Under the pieces are notes generated by a model. It was not told where the DNA came from. It searched no databases and was given only the letters and a program-made list of their open reading frames with translations. A stretch of 64,000 bases of DNA from Leuconostoc lactis (lineage in GTDB: Bacteria > Bacillota > Bacilli > Lactobacillales > Lactobacillaceae), in assembly GCF_007954625.1 (NCBI RefSeq), contig NZ_CP042420.1, positions 1,438,501-1,502,500 on the forward strand. Direction: 5' to 3'. This document shows positions 17,661 through 27,122 of this stretch, one piece after another. The position numbers and the translations under genes are program-made. The first letter of the stretch is position 1. Each line of letters opens with the position of its first letter.

Positions 17661-18449
17661 TTAGATATAGGTGTATGGATCCGTGTTAGTTGTTGTCGGA
17701 AATGCTGTCAGCTGATCGCCAAACCACTCGTGCACTTTGGCTGCCATTGGCGTGGCTGCAATGGCTTCCATATGATGATCAGGGTCAATCACCACAAAAC
17801 CAGCCGCCAAAATATCATGCCCAACATGATAATAAACATCCGCGGTCACAAAGGCATCAGCGCCGGCTGCTTGGGCTTGTTGCCAATAACGCCCCCCATC
17901 ACCACCCAAGACGGCCACCTTTTGAATTGGTTTAGTCAAGTCATTGGCGATAACCCGCAGGGTTTGAACGCCAAAGCGCGTCCGTAATTGGGCAGCATAA
18001 TCAGCCACCGAAATTGGCGTGGCTAACACACCGATGCGCCCAAGACCCGTACGCCCATCGGCATTCGGCACTAGGGGTTCAACCGCGGTGAGGGCTAACG
18101 CATCAGCCAACCAATCATTCATACCGCCCGCTGCACTGTCTAGGTTGGTGTGTGAGGCATAGACCACAATATTATGCTTTATCAAATCCGCATACATTTG
18201 GTTTTGTGGTTGACTCAAATCTAGATTTTTAGCCGGGAAAAACATCGCTTCATGATGCGCCCAGATAAAATCAACCGACTGCGCAATCGCTTCAGCTACC
18301 ACTTCTGGCCGCACATCAAGCGCCGTCATCACCCGGTGAATCGGTTGGTTGGGATCACCAATTTGCAAGCCGGTGGGATCACCTGCTTCGGCCAATGCCT
18401 TTGGTGCAAACTGTTCAATTTGATCAATTAACATTTGGGCTGTAATCAT
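17661..18449 (-). CDS. Nif3-like dinuclear metal protein (YqfO family)
   Basis: This 262-residue Nif3/DUF34 protein has the metal-binding features of the family: DPTGLQIGD near the start, DFIWAHHEAMFF (His pair), YASHTNLD, then AVLGGDGGRYW and the C-terminal ADVYYHVGHD with further histidines. It is the short form without the inserted PII-like domain found in Bacillus YqfO. Cyclohydrolase-type roles have been proposed for the family but are not firmly established. Its ATG at 18449 overlaps the trmK stop (ATGA), the conserved trmK-Nif3 pairing. Confidence 0.9.
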   Translation of the reverse strand: MITAQMLIDQIEQFAPKALAEAGDPTGLQIGDPNQPIHRVMTALDVRPEVVAEAIAQSVDFIWAHHEAMFFPAKNLDLSQPQNQMYADLIKHNIVVYASHTNLDSAAGGMNDWLADALALTAVEPLVPNADGRTGLGRIGVLATPISVADYAAQLRTRFGVQTLRVIANDLTKPIQKVAVLGGDGGRYWQQAQAAGADAFVTADVYYHVGHDILAAGFVVIDPDHHMEAIAATPMAAKVHEWFGDQLTAFPTTTNTDPYTYI

Positions 18450-19135
18450 GACAACACCTCTTGAATGTCTTGAAAACGGGCTTGCCATTGCTGATAAGCT
18501 GGGGTATCAGCTTTGCCAGCCGCAGTCAGACGCTCAAAAATCAAAGTAATCCGATCTGCTTCTTTTTGCCATTTCGCTTTAAAAGCAGGTGATTGCTCAT
18601 CGCGTAAAAACGGTCCAAACACGAGATCTTGCGCTGATAATGTTTGGTTGCCTGGCTTAGCCACAATAATTTCATAAAAATGTTTGTCTTCTTGCACAAT
18701 ACGTTCATGCGTAATCTGATACCCATGCTGCACTAACCATTCGCGCACAACCTGTTCATCCGTATTAGGTTGCAAAATCAATGTTGTAAAATTTTGTCCC
18801 CGTTGCTGAGCTGCTGCTAAAATGTCGCGAATTAAAATCCCGCCCATACCAGCAATCGTCACAGTATCCACCTGATCGTCGTCCGTCACAGCCGCTAAAC
18901 CATCCGCTAAACGAAGCGCTGTAGCAGCTAATAATCGTTGTCTTTTCAATTCTTGCCGTGCATTTTCCAAAGGGCCTTTCGCCACCTCACCAACAACAGC
19001 AAAATTAATATGTGATTTTAATAATAAATGCGCTGGCAAATAGGCATGATCAGATCCAATATCTGCCAGGCGTGCACCTTTTGGTACAAAACTTGCCACC
19101 GCGGCTAAACGGGGCGATAAATTGACACTATCCAT
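18446..19135 (-). CDS. trmK: tRNA (adenine-22-N1) methyltransferase
   Basis: TrmK methylates A22 of bacterial tRNAs using S-adenosylmethionine. The 229-residue protein has LADIGSDHAYLPAHL (SAM site), VVGEVAKGPLENA, TVTIAGMGGILIRDIL, and LILQPNTDEQVVREWL, matching the TrmK/COG2384 family. It overlaps the Nif3-family gene downstream, as in many Firmicutes. Confidence 0.93.
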   Translation of the reverse strand: MDSVNLSPRLAAVASFVPKGARLADIGSDHAYLPAHLLLKSHINFAVVGEVAKGPLENARQELKRQRLLAATALRLADGLAAVTDDDQVDTVTIAGMGGILIRDILAAAQQRGQNFTTLILQPNTDEQVVREWLVQHGYQITHERIVQEDKHFYEIIVAKPGNQTLSAQDLVFGPFLRDEQSPAFKAKWQKEADRITLIFERLTAAGKADTPAYQQWQARFQDIQEVLS

Positions 19136-19205
19136 GGTTAAATTCCTTTAATTCTAGTATATCATAACACGTCACATTATGACTATTCACTCATAATTTC
19201 CTAAC

Positions 19206-19228
19206 AAAAAAGCCAGCAACAAGTGCTG
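19206..19228 (-). terminator. Terminator after the iron alcohol dehydrogenase gene
   Basis: The arms CAGCA and TGCTG enclose a 5-base loop, followed on the minus strand by GCTTTTTT. It lies 12 bases after the stop at 19240. Confidence 0.7.
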
Positions 19229-19239
19229 AACTTAAAGTG

Positions 19240-20424
19240 TTACTTGACAAAGCCGTCATCCGTCATCGCTGCCTGGAATAACGCCACAACATCTTGCGGT
19301 TGTAGCGTGACATAAGCCGCTTGATCAAGATGGCCAACTGTCACAGCACTATTGGCCATCGCGTCAAAATGGGTATCATCCGTGATCCCGACACCTGGCA
19401 AAGTTGTTGGCACATTCAATGACTTAATCCAATCAAATGTGGCTTGAATGGCACCTTGAGCGACCGTTTCATCATCACCGGTTAAGCCCCAGACTTCCCG
19501 ACCAAATTGGGCAAAACGTGGTTGCGTTTCTGCTGACAAACTCCGTTGCATCCAACGTGGTGTCATAATGCCCAAGCCAACACCGTGCGTAATGTCATAG
19601 TAAGCTGATAATTCGTGCTCAATAGGATGAACAGTCCAACCATTCGTGTTACCCACGTCAACTAAGCCATTCAATGCCATTGTTGAGGCCCACATTAAAG
19701 CTGCCCGCGCGTCATAATCATTAGGATTAGCCAACGCGATGGGCGCATTTTTAATCACAGCGCGATACAACCCTGCCATCATCCCTGACGTGACATCGTT
19801 TGGTGTTTGATCAAAATATTGTTCCGTTAAATGACTGAAAATATCAATCGCCCCGGCGGCTGTTTGCCATGGTGACACAGAAAATGTCAACGTCGGATCC
19901 AAGAAGGATACGGCTGGTGAGTTAGGACCACCAGTGCCTAACTTTTGGTTGGTTTCGGGATTTGAAATAACCGACCCCACGTTCATTTCTGTTCCTGTAG
20001 CTGACAAAGTCAAAATATCTACCACGGGTAATTGGGCAATTTCATAACGCTTTGATGAATCAACGACCAAATCCCATGGATCAGCATCATAAAACTTTGA
20101 TGACGCAATGACTTTAGCCGCATCAATCACCGAACCACCACCGACAGCCAAAACCACATCAATGTCATGTGTTTTTACCAAGTCTTGCCCGGCACGAACA
20201 GAATCAATTTTTGGATTAGGTTCAATGCCTGATAATTCGACAACTTCCAAATCCGCTAAAGCGGCCCGTACGCGGTCATACAAGCCAGATTGCTTAATTG
20301 AGCCACCACCAAATACGAGTAATACGCGCTGACCAAATTGGGCCACTGCATCATGTAATTCGGTGTCAATCACATTTTTCCCAAAACGGATCGCCGTCTT
20401 GTTCTGGAAGTTAAAATTATTCAT
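19240..20424 (-). CDS. Iron-containing alcohol dehydrogenase (BdhA/YqhD type)
   Basis: This 394-residue group III dehydrogenase reduces aldehydes or ketones with NAD(P)H. It has LVFGGGSIKQSG, the coenzyme motif AVGGGSVIDAAKV, TLSATGTEMN, the metal-ligand stretch TAAGAIDIFSHLTEQYF and HPIEHELSAYYDITHGVGLG. The overall pattern fits the NADPH-preferring BdhA/YqhD branch rather than AdhE. It begins 30 bases after menC and ends in the only terminator nearby, so it may be transcribed with the men genes. Substrate is not predictable. Confidence 0.9.
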   Translation of the reverse strand: MNNFNFQNKTAIRFGKNVIDTELHDAVAQFGQRVLLVFGGGSIKQSGLYDRVRAALADLEVVELSGIEPNPKIDSVRAGQDLVKTHDIDVVLAVGGGSVIDAAKVIASSKFYDADPWDLVVDSSKRYEIAQLPVVDILTLSATGTEMNVGSVISNPETNQKLGTGGPNSPAVSFLDPTLTFSVSPWQTAAGAIDIFSHLTEQYFDQTPNDVTSGMMAGLYRAVIKNAPIALANPNDYDARAALMWASTMALNGLVDVGNTNGWTVHPIEHELSAYYDITHGVGLGIMTPRWMQRSLSAETQPRFAQFGREVWGLTGDDETVAQGAIQATFDWIKSLNVPTTLPGVGITDDTHFDAMANSAVTVGHLDQAAYVTLQPQDVVALFQAAMTDDGFVK

Positions 20425-20454
20425 ATGAATTATACCCTTCTTTCTACTGTAATA

Positions 20455-21543
20455 TCATACCATAATTTGGCTATCTTTTAGGGTTAGGCCAATCCCCGGT
20501 GCGGTTGGCACGGTCATCAAACCTCGTCTCACCTGCAAATCCGTCGTCGTGATATCTGAAGTGAAATATCGTGCACTAGCAGAAATATCCCCGGGGATGC
20601 TGACTTCTGGTAAACTCGCTAGGGCTAAATCAACCCCACGCCCTAAATTACTGCTTAACATCCCACCAATCCATGGTTGAAAGCCTGCTTGGTGTAATAA
20701 TTTAATCGCTGTTACAGCAGCCGTAATGCCACCAATTTTCCCTTGCTTAATCGTGACTGCTGAAGCAGCGTGTAAGGCAATGGTGGTTGCCACGTCAGCT
20801 AGGTTATTAATACTTTCATCCAAACTCAGCGGTTGTTTCATTTGGCATTGCAGCGCAGCATGCTGGGTAAAATCATGTTCGCCAAAAGGTTGTTCCACAA
20901 ACAAGACATTGGCAGGAAGTGCCTTTAATTGCGCAGCCGTTTCGGGATTAAAACTACTGTTGGCATCCAACGAAAAATGTTGCTCGGGATAACGCGCTAA
21001 CACGCTCATTAACGCCGGCAGATCTGTTTGTCGGCCATCAATTTTTAATTTAATCCGTCGGTATCCTTGCTGTATGGCTGTACGAATGGCTTGGTCCGTT
21101 ACTGGCATTCCAAGTGCTATCCCTACTGGAACTTCTGGTTTGACGCCCCCCAACATTTGCTGCAATGACTGCTGAGTGAGCTTACCAACTGCATCCCAAA
21201 CTGCCATTTCAACGCCCGCTTTCGCAAACGACCCAAAGGGGGTCACCCGCGCCAGCTGCGCAGCAAAATCACTCGGTGAGGTAAATTGCCAAGTGCCAAT
21301 CACTGGTTTGATTAAGGTGTCGACAATATCTTGACTGGTCTTTTGCGTTTCTAGTGCATAATGATAATCTGCAAACGATTGTATTTCGCCATACCCTGTG
21401 GCCGTTTGCGCTGTCATATCATCATAAACGGTCAATTGCACCAGTGTGAGCGGTCGGGTTGTAGTGATGCCGTGCGCTGTTGTAAATGGTTGGTTTAAAG
21501 TTAATTGAATTGGCCAAGTGGCTATTTTTTTAACGTGATACAT
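20455..21543 (-). CDS. menC: o-Succinylbenzoate synthase
   Basis: MenC dehydrates SHCHC to o-succinylbenzoate in menaquinone synthesis. This enolase-superfamily protein of 362 residues has the KLKID catalytic-lysine motif (IKLKIDGRQTD), SLDANSSFN, LFVEQPFGEHDF, LSLDESI, and VTIKQGKIGG with the second lysine, then GGMLSSNLGRG. The family includes N-acylamino acid racemases, but position as the fourth gene of a men operon (overlapping menH by 14 bases) fixes the role. Confidence 0.93.
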   Translation of the reverse strand: MYHVKKIATWPIQLTLNQPFTTAHGITTTRPLTLVQLTVYDDMTAQTATGYGEIQSFADYHYALETQKTSQDIVDTLIKPVIGTWQFTSPSDFAAQLARVTPFGSFAKAGVEMAVWDAVGKLTQQSLQQMLGGVKPEVPVGIALGMPVTDQAIRTAIQQGYRRIKLKIDGRQTDLPALMSVLARYPEQHFSLDANSSFNPETAAQLKALPANVLFVEQPFGEHDFTQHAALQCQMKQPLSLDESINNLADVATTIALHAASAVTIKQGKIGGITAAVTAIKLLHQAGFQPWIGGMLSSNLGRGVDLALASLPEVSIPGDISASARYFTSDITTTDLQVRRGLMTVPTAPGIGLTLKDSQIMV

Positions 21544-22348
21544 GGGCTTTTAACCTCGCAATCACCTGGTTTGGCTGTTCAAAATGCACGTTATGGCCCG
21601 CATCAGCAATCACCGCCTTTTGTGCATTTGGCAATTGTTGTAACATTTTATCAGCTAAATGGTTAAATTTAACATCTTTTTCGCCAACGATCAGTAAGGT
21701 CTTGACCGTCACCTCTGCCAATTTTGGCCAGAAGTTCGGTTGGGTCCCGGTACCCATACCAATCAGTGACTGCGCCACATTTTCAGGCCGTTGTTGCAGA
21801 CGTTGTTGTCGCATTTGCTGTTGTTGCTGGGCTGGTAATTGTTGTTGCGAAGCAAATAATGGGAGTGCTTCCCAGGCTGTCACAAAACTCGAAAAATCTT
21901 GTTTGATATGCGCCGCTTTTGTCGCATCAGCTTGCCGTCGTGCCGCACGATCGGCAGCATCTGGGAGCCCAGCGGTCGCACTTTCTAAGATTAAGCTCGC
22001 CAACCGTTCAGGGTGTGCAATCACAAATCCCAAAGCCAAACGGCCGCCCATTGAATAGCCGAACACATGCACTTTTTCCCAATCATAAGCGACCAAAATC
22101 GCTTGCAAATCAGCGATTTGGTTCGCCATTGTAAAGCGTTCAATGCGCGTCACCTCAGGTGCATTGGCGCCAAAACCTAATAAATCAATTGCCAACACAG
22201 TACCGGGTAATGCCGAGATTAACTCATCAAAATCATGCCGTGAGCCCATAAAACCATGTAATAGCAGCCACTTATCCTGAGCTGAAGAATTTTCCTGATA
22301 GGTCACCTGATACGGATAACCAGCAATGTTGATCACTTGCTCAGTCAT
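21530..22348 (-). CDS. menH: SHCHC synthase MenH
   Basis: This alpha/beta hydrolase of 272 residues removes pyruvate from SEPHCHC in menaquinone synthesis. It has the oxyanion segment LLHGFMGSRHDF, nucleophile elbow GYSMGGRLAL with Ser, LIVGEKD (Asp), and DAGHNVHFEQ (His). I prefer the ATG at 22348 with AGGTGAG upstream; a GTG at 22357 is possible. It overlaps menD and menC on either side. Confidence 0.92.
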   Translation of the reverse strand: MTEQVINIAGYPYQVTYQENSSAQDKWLLLHGFMGSRHDFDELISALPGTVLAIDLLGFGANAPEVTRIERFTMANQIADLQAILVAYDWEKVHVFGYSMGGRLALGFVIAHPERLASLILESATAGLPDAADRAARRQADATKAAHIKQDFSSFVTAWEALPLFASQQQLPAQQQQQMRQQRLQQRPENVAQSLIGMGTGTQPNFWPKLAEVTVKTLLIVGEKDVKFNHLADKMLQQLPNAQKAVIADAGHNVHFEQPNQVIARLKAHVSR

Positions 22349-23966
22349 CTGACTCACCTAGAAAGCGGTGATGGACCACCACATTGGCCTGCCGATCACT
22401 CGTATAGGCGATAAGACGCGGTCCGTTGACCGGTTGTGCTAGTACCTTTTCTAAATCGTCAGGTGTCGTCAAATCAACAAAGGGCATCTCATATAAAGCG
22501 GCAATTTTTGCCATATCCAAGCCTAACGGTGTCCCAAACAATAAGTCAAAATAATCTGGTTCCGCCGCTTGTGGCAAAAATGAGAAAATCGCCCCACCAT
22601 CGTTATTGACCACAATAATATCAATCGGCAATTGATATTGTCGGGCCATCATCAAGCCATTCATGTCATGGAATAAGGTCAAATCACCAGTGAGTAACAC
22701 ACTGCGCTGTTGCGTAGTGCTACTCATCCCCATTGCCGTTGACACAACCCCATCAATGCCATTGGCACCACGGTTAGCATAAATCTGTTGTGTCCTTTGC
22801 CCAGTAAAGACATCATCCATATCACGAATCGCCATACTATTGGCCACAAAAATCGGGGTTTGGGGCGCAACAATTTGATCCAATACGTGTGGTAGTGCGA
22901 GTTCACCAATTGGTTGGCGTGGCACTTGGTTCAGTGTTTGCCACTGGGCATAAAACGTTGGCTGATTAGCAACTGATACATCGCTTAAAAATGCATGCGG
23001 TGTTTGCGCAATCGCGCGTGAAATATGCCTTGAATGGTCGGTACCAGCCTGTTCATCAACATGCCAGACAGGAATATTTTCTTGGCGTAACCATTGCAGC
23101 ACACTGGCCGAAACAGGCGTTGCCCCAAAACGGATGACAAGGTCTGGTTTGGGCACCGTTGCCATTTTGCCCGCTTTAATTAAGGCGTCAATCCCATAAA
23201 TTGTTTCTGGGGTACGCGCCCGACTCAACACATCTGCAATCACTGGCACATGATTAGCACGAGAAAATTGGGCCAACACTTGTTGATAAGATGGCCCTTC
23301 ATTCGGACCGGCTAAAATCACGACCCGCTGATAAGCCAGTTGTTGTGGGGCAAAGTGTGGTGTCGGTGTCTCAAAATCAACCGGCGCAATGCTAATCGGT
23401 TCCGGATCATGCAGCACTGGCATCAGTGGTTTCCGTAAGGGCAAATTAATTTGTAATGGGCCTTGTGGCGCAGATACGATACGATGCACCTGCTTTTGGA
23501 CCATAAAATCAATATAAGCGGTTACATCCGGATGTGGATCTTGTAACGTGACTTCAAGGTAATGCTTCGTCATCTCACCAAATAGACGCTGTTGTGACAA
23601 CGTTTGCGGTGCGCCATTTTGTTGCAGCTCAGCTGGTCGATCTGTTGATAAAATGATTAAGGGAATATGTGAAATAGCAGCCTCTGCTACCGCTGGCGTG
23701 TATTCTGTAATCGCTGTGCCAGAAGTGCCTAGCAAAGCGACGGGTTGATGTAACGTTTTGGCAATCCCCAAGGCAAAAAAGCCTGCTGAACGTTCATCGA
23801 CATCAATATATAGTTGTAGTTGCTCTTGTTGACGAGCAAATTCAGCCAACAGTAAAGCAATGGGCGTTGACCGTGAGCCAGGTGACACCACAAAATGCCG
23901 CACCCCACTTTGAAAAAGCGCCTGTAACAAATGTTTCGTATTTTTTGTTAACGTCTCATTCGACAT
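22341..23966 (-). CDS. menD: SEPHCHC synthase MenD
   Basis: MenD is a thiamine diphosphate enzyme joining isochorismate and 2-oxoglutarate. The 541-residue protein has HFVVSPGSRSTPIALLLA, the catalytic glutamate region VDERSAGFFALGIAK, TSGTAITEYTPAVAEA, and the ThDP/metal motif LTGDLTLFHDMNGLM ending in IVVNNDGGAIFSFLPQA. Length is typical. It overlaps menF and menH by 11 and 8 bases. Confidence 0.96.
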   Translation of the reverse strand: MSNETLTKNTKHLLQALFQSGVRHFVVSPGSRSTPIALLLAEFARQQEQLQLYIDVDERSAGFFALGIAKTLHQPVALLGTSGTAITEYTPAVAEAAISHIPLIILSTDRPAELQQNGAPQTLSQQRLFGEMTKHYLEVTLQDPHPDVTAYIDFMVQKQVHRIVSAPQGPLQINLPLRKPLMPVLHDPEPISIAPVDFETPTPHFAPQQLAYQRVVILAGPNEGPSYQQVLAQFSRANHVPVIADVLSRARTPETIYGIDALIKAGKMATVPKPDLVIRFGATPVSASVLQWLRQENIPVWHVDEQAGTDHSRHISRAIAQTPHAFLSDVSVANQPTFYAQWQTLNQVPRQPIGELALPHVLDQIVAPQTPIFVANSMAIRDMDDVFTGQRTQQIYANRGANGIDGVVSTAMGMSSTTQQRSVLLTGDLTLFHDMNGLMMARQYQLPIDIIVVNNDGGAIFSFLPQAAEPDYFDLLFGTPLGLDMAKIAALYEMPFVDLTTPDDLEKVLAQPVNGPRLIAYTSDRQANVVVHHRFLGESDD

Positions 23967-25152
23967 GATTGTAGTCCTTTAACAATTGCCGCATGGGTTC
24001 AAATTTCAACCCAGTTTCTTCATATTCTTGTTGCGCATCGGAGTCAGCCACAATCCCGGCACCAGCAAATAACGTTGCCCGTCGCTGCGTTTGATTCACA
24101 TACATGGAACGGATACCAACCACAAATTCCCCACTATTATCCGCGGTAAAATAGCCAATGGGACCGGCAAACAAGCCACGCGGTGTCTTCTCATGGGTCG
24201 CAATATAATGCAGCGCTGCTTCACGTGGGACGCCACCCAGTGCTGGTGTTGGATGTAAGCGATCAACAATATCAGTCACACTTAAATGTGCCGCAATGTC
24301 CCCTGTAATTGGTGTATACAAATGCTGAACTTGCTTATTTTTGAGTAAAGTTGGCGTGTCCGGCACCTTTAGCGACGTCGTCACGTCTTGCAATCGTGTC
24401 ATGATACTTGCCACGACATATTGATGTTCAATGCGATTTTTTTGACTGGCCAACAATGCTTCGCCTAATGCCATATCGTCAGCTCTATCCGTACCGCGTC
24501 GGCTTGTCCCAGCAACCGCCGTCGTAGCGAGCTGACCATCTGACATGGCCACTAACCGTTCGGGTGTTGCTGAAATAAATAATTCATCCTGTCGCTTTAA
24601 AACCACATGATACGTATTCGCCTGCACAGCTAACGCACGAATAATTTGTGCTAGTCGTAACGTGTCGGATAACTGCAGGGTCTGTTGCCGACCAAAAACA
24701 ACTTTGGCTAGGGTTTGATCGATAGCTAAGGTATCAATCAAATTCTCTGTCCGTTCAATCCAATCCACTTCATCTGTCACATGACTAGTGGTCACCGTAT
24801 TTGGCTGTTTTGGCACGAACTGCGCCAGCCACTTTGTAAAATCGGATACGGTATCTGATCCGAACGTAATTTTATCTGCCGTGATGGTCACCGTCACTTC
24901 GGGGACAAACCAAAAACCCGCCATCAATTCAGACTGCGGGTACACTTGCTCGTCAAATGCCTGCGCACCAAAAACAACCGCACCTTGTAATGCCTGAGCC
25001 GTTTTTGCCGTAGCAACTGCGCCAATACCAAAACGTACAGTATCATCAGTAGGTGTCGCAAAGTAAGCGCCAAATTCAGTGGCTTCAAGTGCCGCATAGA
25101 GTTGCTGTAAGTCGCTTTGAGCCAACGCACGCGTTTCGTGATATGTCATCAT
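23956..25152 (-). CDS. menF: Isochorismate synthase MenF
   Basis: MenF converts chorismate to isochorismate, the entry step to menaquinone. The 398-residue protein has the chorismate-binding domain: KVVFGRQQTLQL (catalytic lysine-type), FISATPERLV, TTAVAGTSRRGTDRADD, HPTPALGGVPRE, GLFAGPIGYF, and AGAGIVADSDAQQEYEETGLK. First gene of menFDHC; menB, menE, menA and menG are not here. Confidence 0.93.
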   Translation of the reverse strand: MMTYHETRALAQSDLQQLYAALEATEFGAYFATPTDDTVRFGIGAVATAKTAQALQGAVVFGAQAFDEQVYPQSELMAGFWFVPEVTVTITADKITFGSDTVSDFTKWLAQFVPKQPNTVTTSHVTDEVDWIERTENLIDTLAIDQTLAKVVFGRQQTLQLSDTLRLAQIIRALAVQANTYHVVLKRQDELFISATPERLVAMSDGQLATTAVAGTSRRGTDRADDMALGEALLASQKNRIEHQYVVASIMTRLQDVTTSLKVPDTPTLLKNKQVQHLYTPITGDIAAHLSVTDIVDRLHPTPALGGVPREAALHYIATHEKTPRGLFAGPIGYFTADNSGEFVVGIRSMYVNQTQRRATLFAGAGIVADSDAQQEYEETGLKFEPMRQLLKDYNHVE

Positions 25153-25170
25153 ATTGCTACCTCTTCACAT

Positions 25171-25201
25171 GAAAAAGCAACAGGTAGAACCCGTCGCTTT
25201 A
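25171..25201 (-). terminator. Terminator after the ECF S-component gene
   Basis: An imperfect stem AAAGC-AC-GGT / ACC-GT-GCTTT is followed by T on the minus strand. It separates the vitamin genes from menF downstream. Confidence 0.65.
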
Positions 25202-25204
25202 TGT

Positions 25205-25708
25205 TTAATTTTTTAAATTCACTTGTGGCATACGCTTAAAGACTGGCATCAAAACTAATGCGACAATCAAGCCCATAACAGCTTGGGCAATATTACCAAT
25301 GATGGAAGCCACACCGGCAGCCCAATTATAAAGCAAGGCCCCAGCTAACAAATAACCCACGACCATAATGACCGAACCTAAAATCAAGCCAGCGACCTGA
25401 CTTGAGACGCGCTTCTGATAACCAAAGTACCCGACAACATAACCTTCAAGACCATGAATCACCAATGAAAAAATCATCCATTGCGGATAACCAGCAAGTA
25501 AGTCAAGCAACAACCCACTCAAGCCACCAACAATCATCCCACTTCGTGCGCCACCTAATAGTGCCGCAATAAAAATACCCGCTTCGACTAAATTCACAAA
25601 ACCGTTTGTTGCTGGTACGGGAATTTTAACGATATAAGATAAGGCGACATTAAAGGCAATAATCACCGCCAAAATTGCCAAGTGCTTTGTGTGTTGTGCT
25701 TCTTTCAT
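25205..25708 (-). CDS. ECF transporter S-component, probably for vitamin B6
   Basis: This 167-residue membrane protein has five to six spans and the small-S-component look (VNLVEAGIFIAALLGGARSGMIVGGLSGLLLDLLAG). Such proteins bind a vitamin and share the ECF energising module encoded elsewhere. It overlaps the pyridoxal kinase gene as ATGA, and uptake plus phosphorylation trapping is a common pairing, so pyridoxine/pyridoxal is the likely ligand; hydroxymethylpyrimidine is the alternative. Confidence 0.78.
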   Translation of the reverse strand: MKEAQHTKHLAILAVIIAFNVALSYIVKIPVPATNGFVNLVEAGIFIAALLGGARSGMIVGGLSGLLLDLLAGYPQWMIFSLVIHGLEGYVVGYFGYQKRVSSQVAGLILGSVIMVVGYLLAGALLYNWAAGVASIIGNIAQAVMGLIVALVLMPVFKRMPQVNLKN

Positions 25709-26508
25709 TTTTCGGCCCTCCGTGCGCCTTGCCAGACATTTCCAACATCAAAGGTGTGATTTAAATCGACACCATACTTAATCCCATACCAGACAAATTC
25801 TTTCGCATCTTGTGCGGCGGCTAAAACATCAGCCGTTTGACCAAGGTTTACCGCTAAACTGGCTGATAAGGTACAACCAGCGCCGTTATGGTACATCTTA
25901 GCTTCCGGAATTTTCGCTTGCGTCAAAAATGTCGCTGTTGTCCCATCATATAACACATCAACCGCCTCATCGCCGGCCAACAAGGTCCCACCTTTTAATA
26001 AGACATTTTGTGCACCAAGCGCCACGAGTCGTTGCGCTGCTTGCACCATATCCGCCCGTGAAGTAATTGTTTGGCCGGTTAAAATTTCCGCTTCACGTAG
26101 ATTGGGTGTCACCACCGTTGCTAACGGTACGAGCTGATCAATTAAACAGGCCACAATATCTTTTGTCTCAACCTGTGTTGTTTCCTTAAACACCATCACC
26201 GGATCAACAATAATCGGGATATTAACATCCCGTAGATATTGGGCAACAAGGCGAACAATATCAGGTGTTGGCAATAAGCCAACCTTAACAGCAACAATAT
26301 CTTCCAGTGCTAAAGCCGATTCTAATTGTGCCGCAATCACTGCTAAATCAAGCGGGAAAATTTGAAAGGCATCTGGTGTCACCGTCACAATACTTGTGGT
26401 CACACTTAGGCCAAAAAAGTTATAATTGGAAAATGTTGCTAAATCTGCCTGAAGTCCCCCACCTGCAAGGGTATCGGAACCAGCGATTGTTAAAATTTTG
26501 TGGGGCAT
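25705..26508 (-). CDS. pdxK: Pyridoxal kinase, ThiD-type PdxK
   Basis: This 267-residue ribokinase-fold kinase has TIAGSDTLAGGGLQADL, VKVGLLPTPDIV, VDPVMVFKETTQ, VVTPNLREAEILTG, and the anion hole/catalytic GAGCTLSASLA. The AVDVLYDG segment and overall layout resemble Bacillus PdxK, which phosphorylates B6 vitamers, more than strict ThiD. No thi genes or TPP riboswitch are near. It is translationally coupled to an S-component downstream. Confidence 0.83.
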   Translation of the reverse strand: MPHKILTIAGSDTLAGGGLQADLATFSNYNFFGLSVTTSIVTVTPDAFQIFPLDLAVIAAQLESALALEDIVAVKVGLLPTPDIVRLVAQYLRDVNIPIIVDPVMVFKETTQVETKDIVACLIDQLVPLATVVTPNLREAEILTGQTITSRADMVQAAQRLVALGAQNVLLKGGTLLAGDEAVDVLYDGTTATFLTQAKIPEAKMYHNGAGCTLSASLAVNLGQTADVLAAAQDAKEFVWYGIKYGVDLNHTFDVGNVWQGARRAEK

Positions 26509-26532
26509 AGCCTAAACTTCTTTACTTAATTT

Positions 26533-27012
26533 TTATGGTGCTGAGGCAACGAAATTGATATTGCGCCCATCATCGGTCACGGCCGTCACGACCGCATTGT
26601 TACCACCTGACGTAATAGACCATGAATAATAACGGCCATGCGCTTTTGCCCAAGCAATCGCCTCACTAATTGGCTTCCCTTTGAGTTGCGCTGACTCTTT
26701 AATGCTATCATTCTGACTGCTTGAAGCACTTGAACTTTGCGTTACCTGACTACTTGATGATGCAGCTGAATGTTGTTGACTCGAAGATTGACTGGCGGTA
26801 CTACCAGTTGTCGAATCAATCGTTTCATCAATCGTTTTACTAGATTGCGTCTGCGTTTGAATCCGCGTCGACGTACTTTGTGATGTTGAATAGGTGATAT
26901 AGAGAAACATACCCAAACTCACCACCACAAGACCAGCTAACACAATGAAAAAATTGCGAATAGGATGACCTTGTTTTTTAAATTTAGGACGATGATAATC
27001 GTAATCTGTCAT
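26533..27012 (-). CDS. Membrane-anchored Ser/Gln-rich protein, unknown function
   Basis: I do not recognise this 159-residue protein. It has a basic cytoplasmic start, one membrane span (about 20-43), a Ser/Thr/Gln-rich stalk (about 45-105), and a C-terminal domain of about 50 residues (LKGKPISEAIAWAKAHG then a beta-rich end) that distantly recalls a single PASTA repeat. This suggests an outward-facing wall-binding protein. It lies 24 bases upstream of pdxK and may share its transcript. The low-complexity stalk is typical of cell-surface linkers. Confidence 0.7.
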   Translation of the reverse strand: MTDYDYHRPKFKKQGHPIRNFFIVLAGLVVVSLGMFLYITYSTSQSTSTRIQTQTQSSKTIDETIDSTTGSTASQSSSQQHSAASSSSQVTQSSSASSSQNDSIKESAQLKGKPISEAIAWAKAHGRYYSWSITSGGNNAVVTAVTDDGRNINFVASAP

Positions 27013-27122
27013 ACCTTACCTCTCATTGTTCTCTATTATAACATAGAATAAATATCATTCTGCTTCTGCTAACTGATTTTATGATAAGATTAGATTAGCG
27101 ACTTTGAGGAGAAAAATCACAT

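Noticed and set aside
26700..26900. Repeat array in the Ser-rich region
   Set aside because: The DNA is only codon-level low complexity (Ser/Gln/Thr); no regular unit length, so not CRISPR or a minisatellite.
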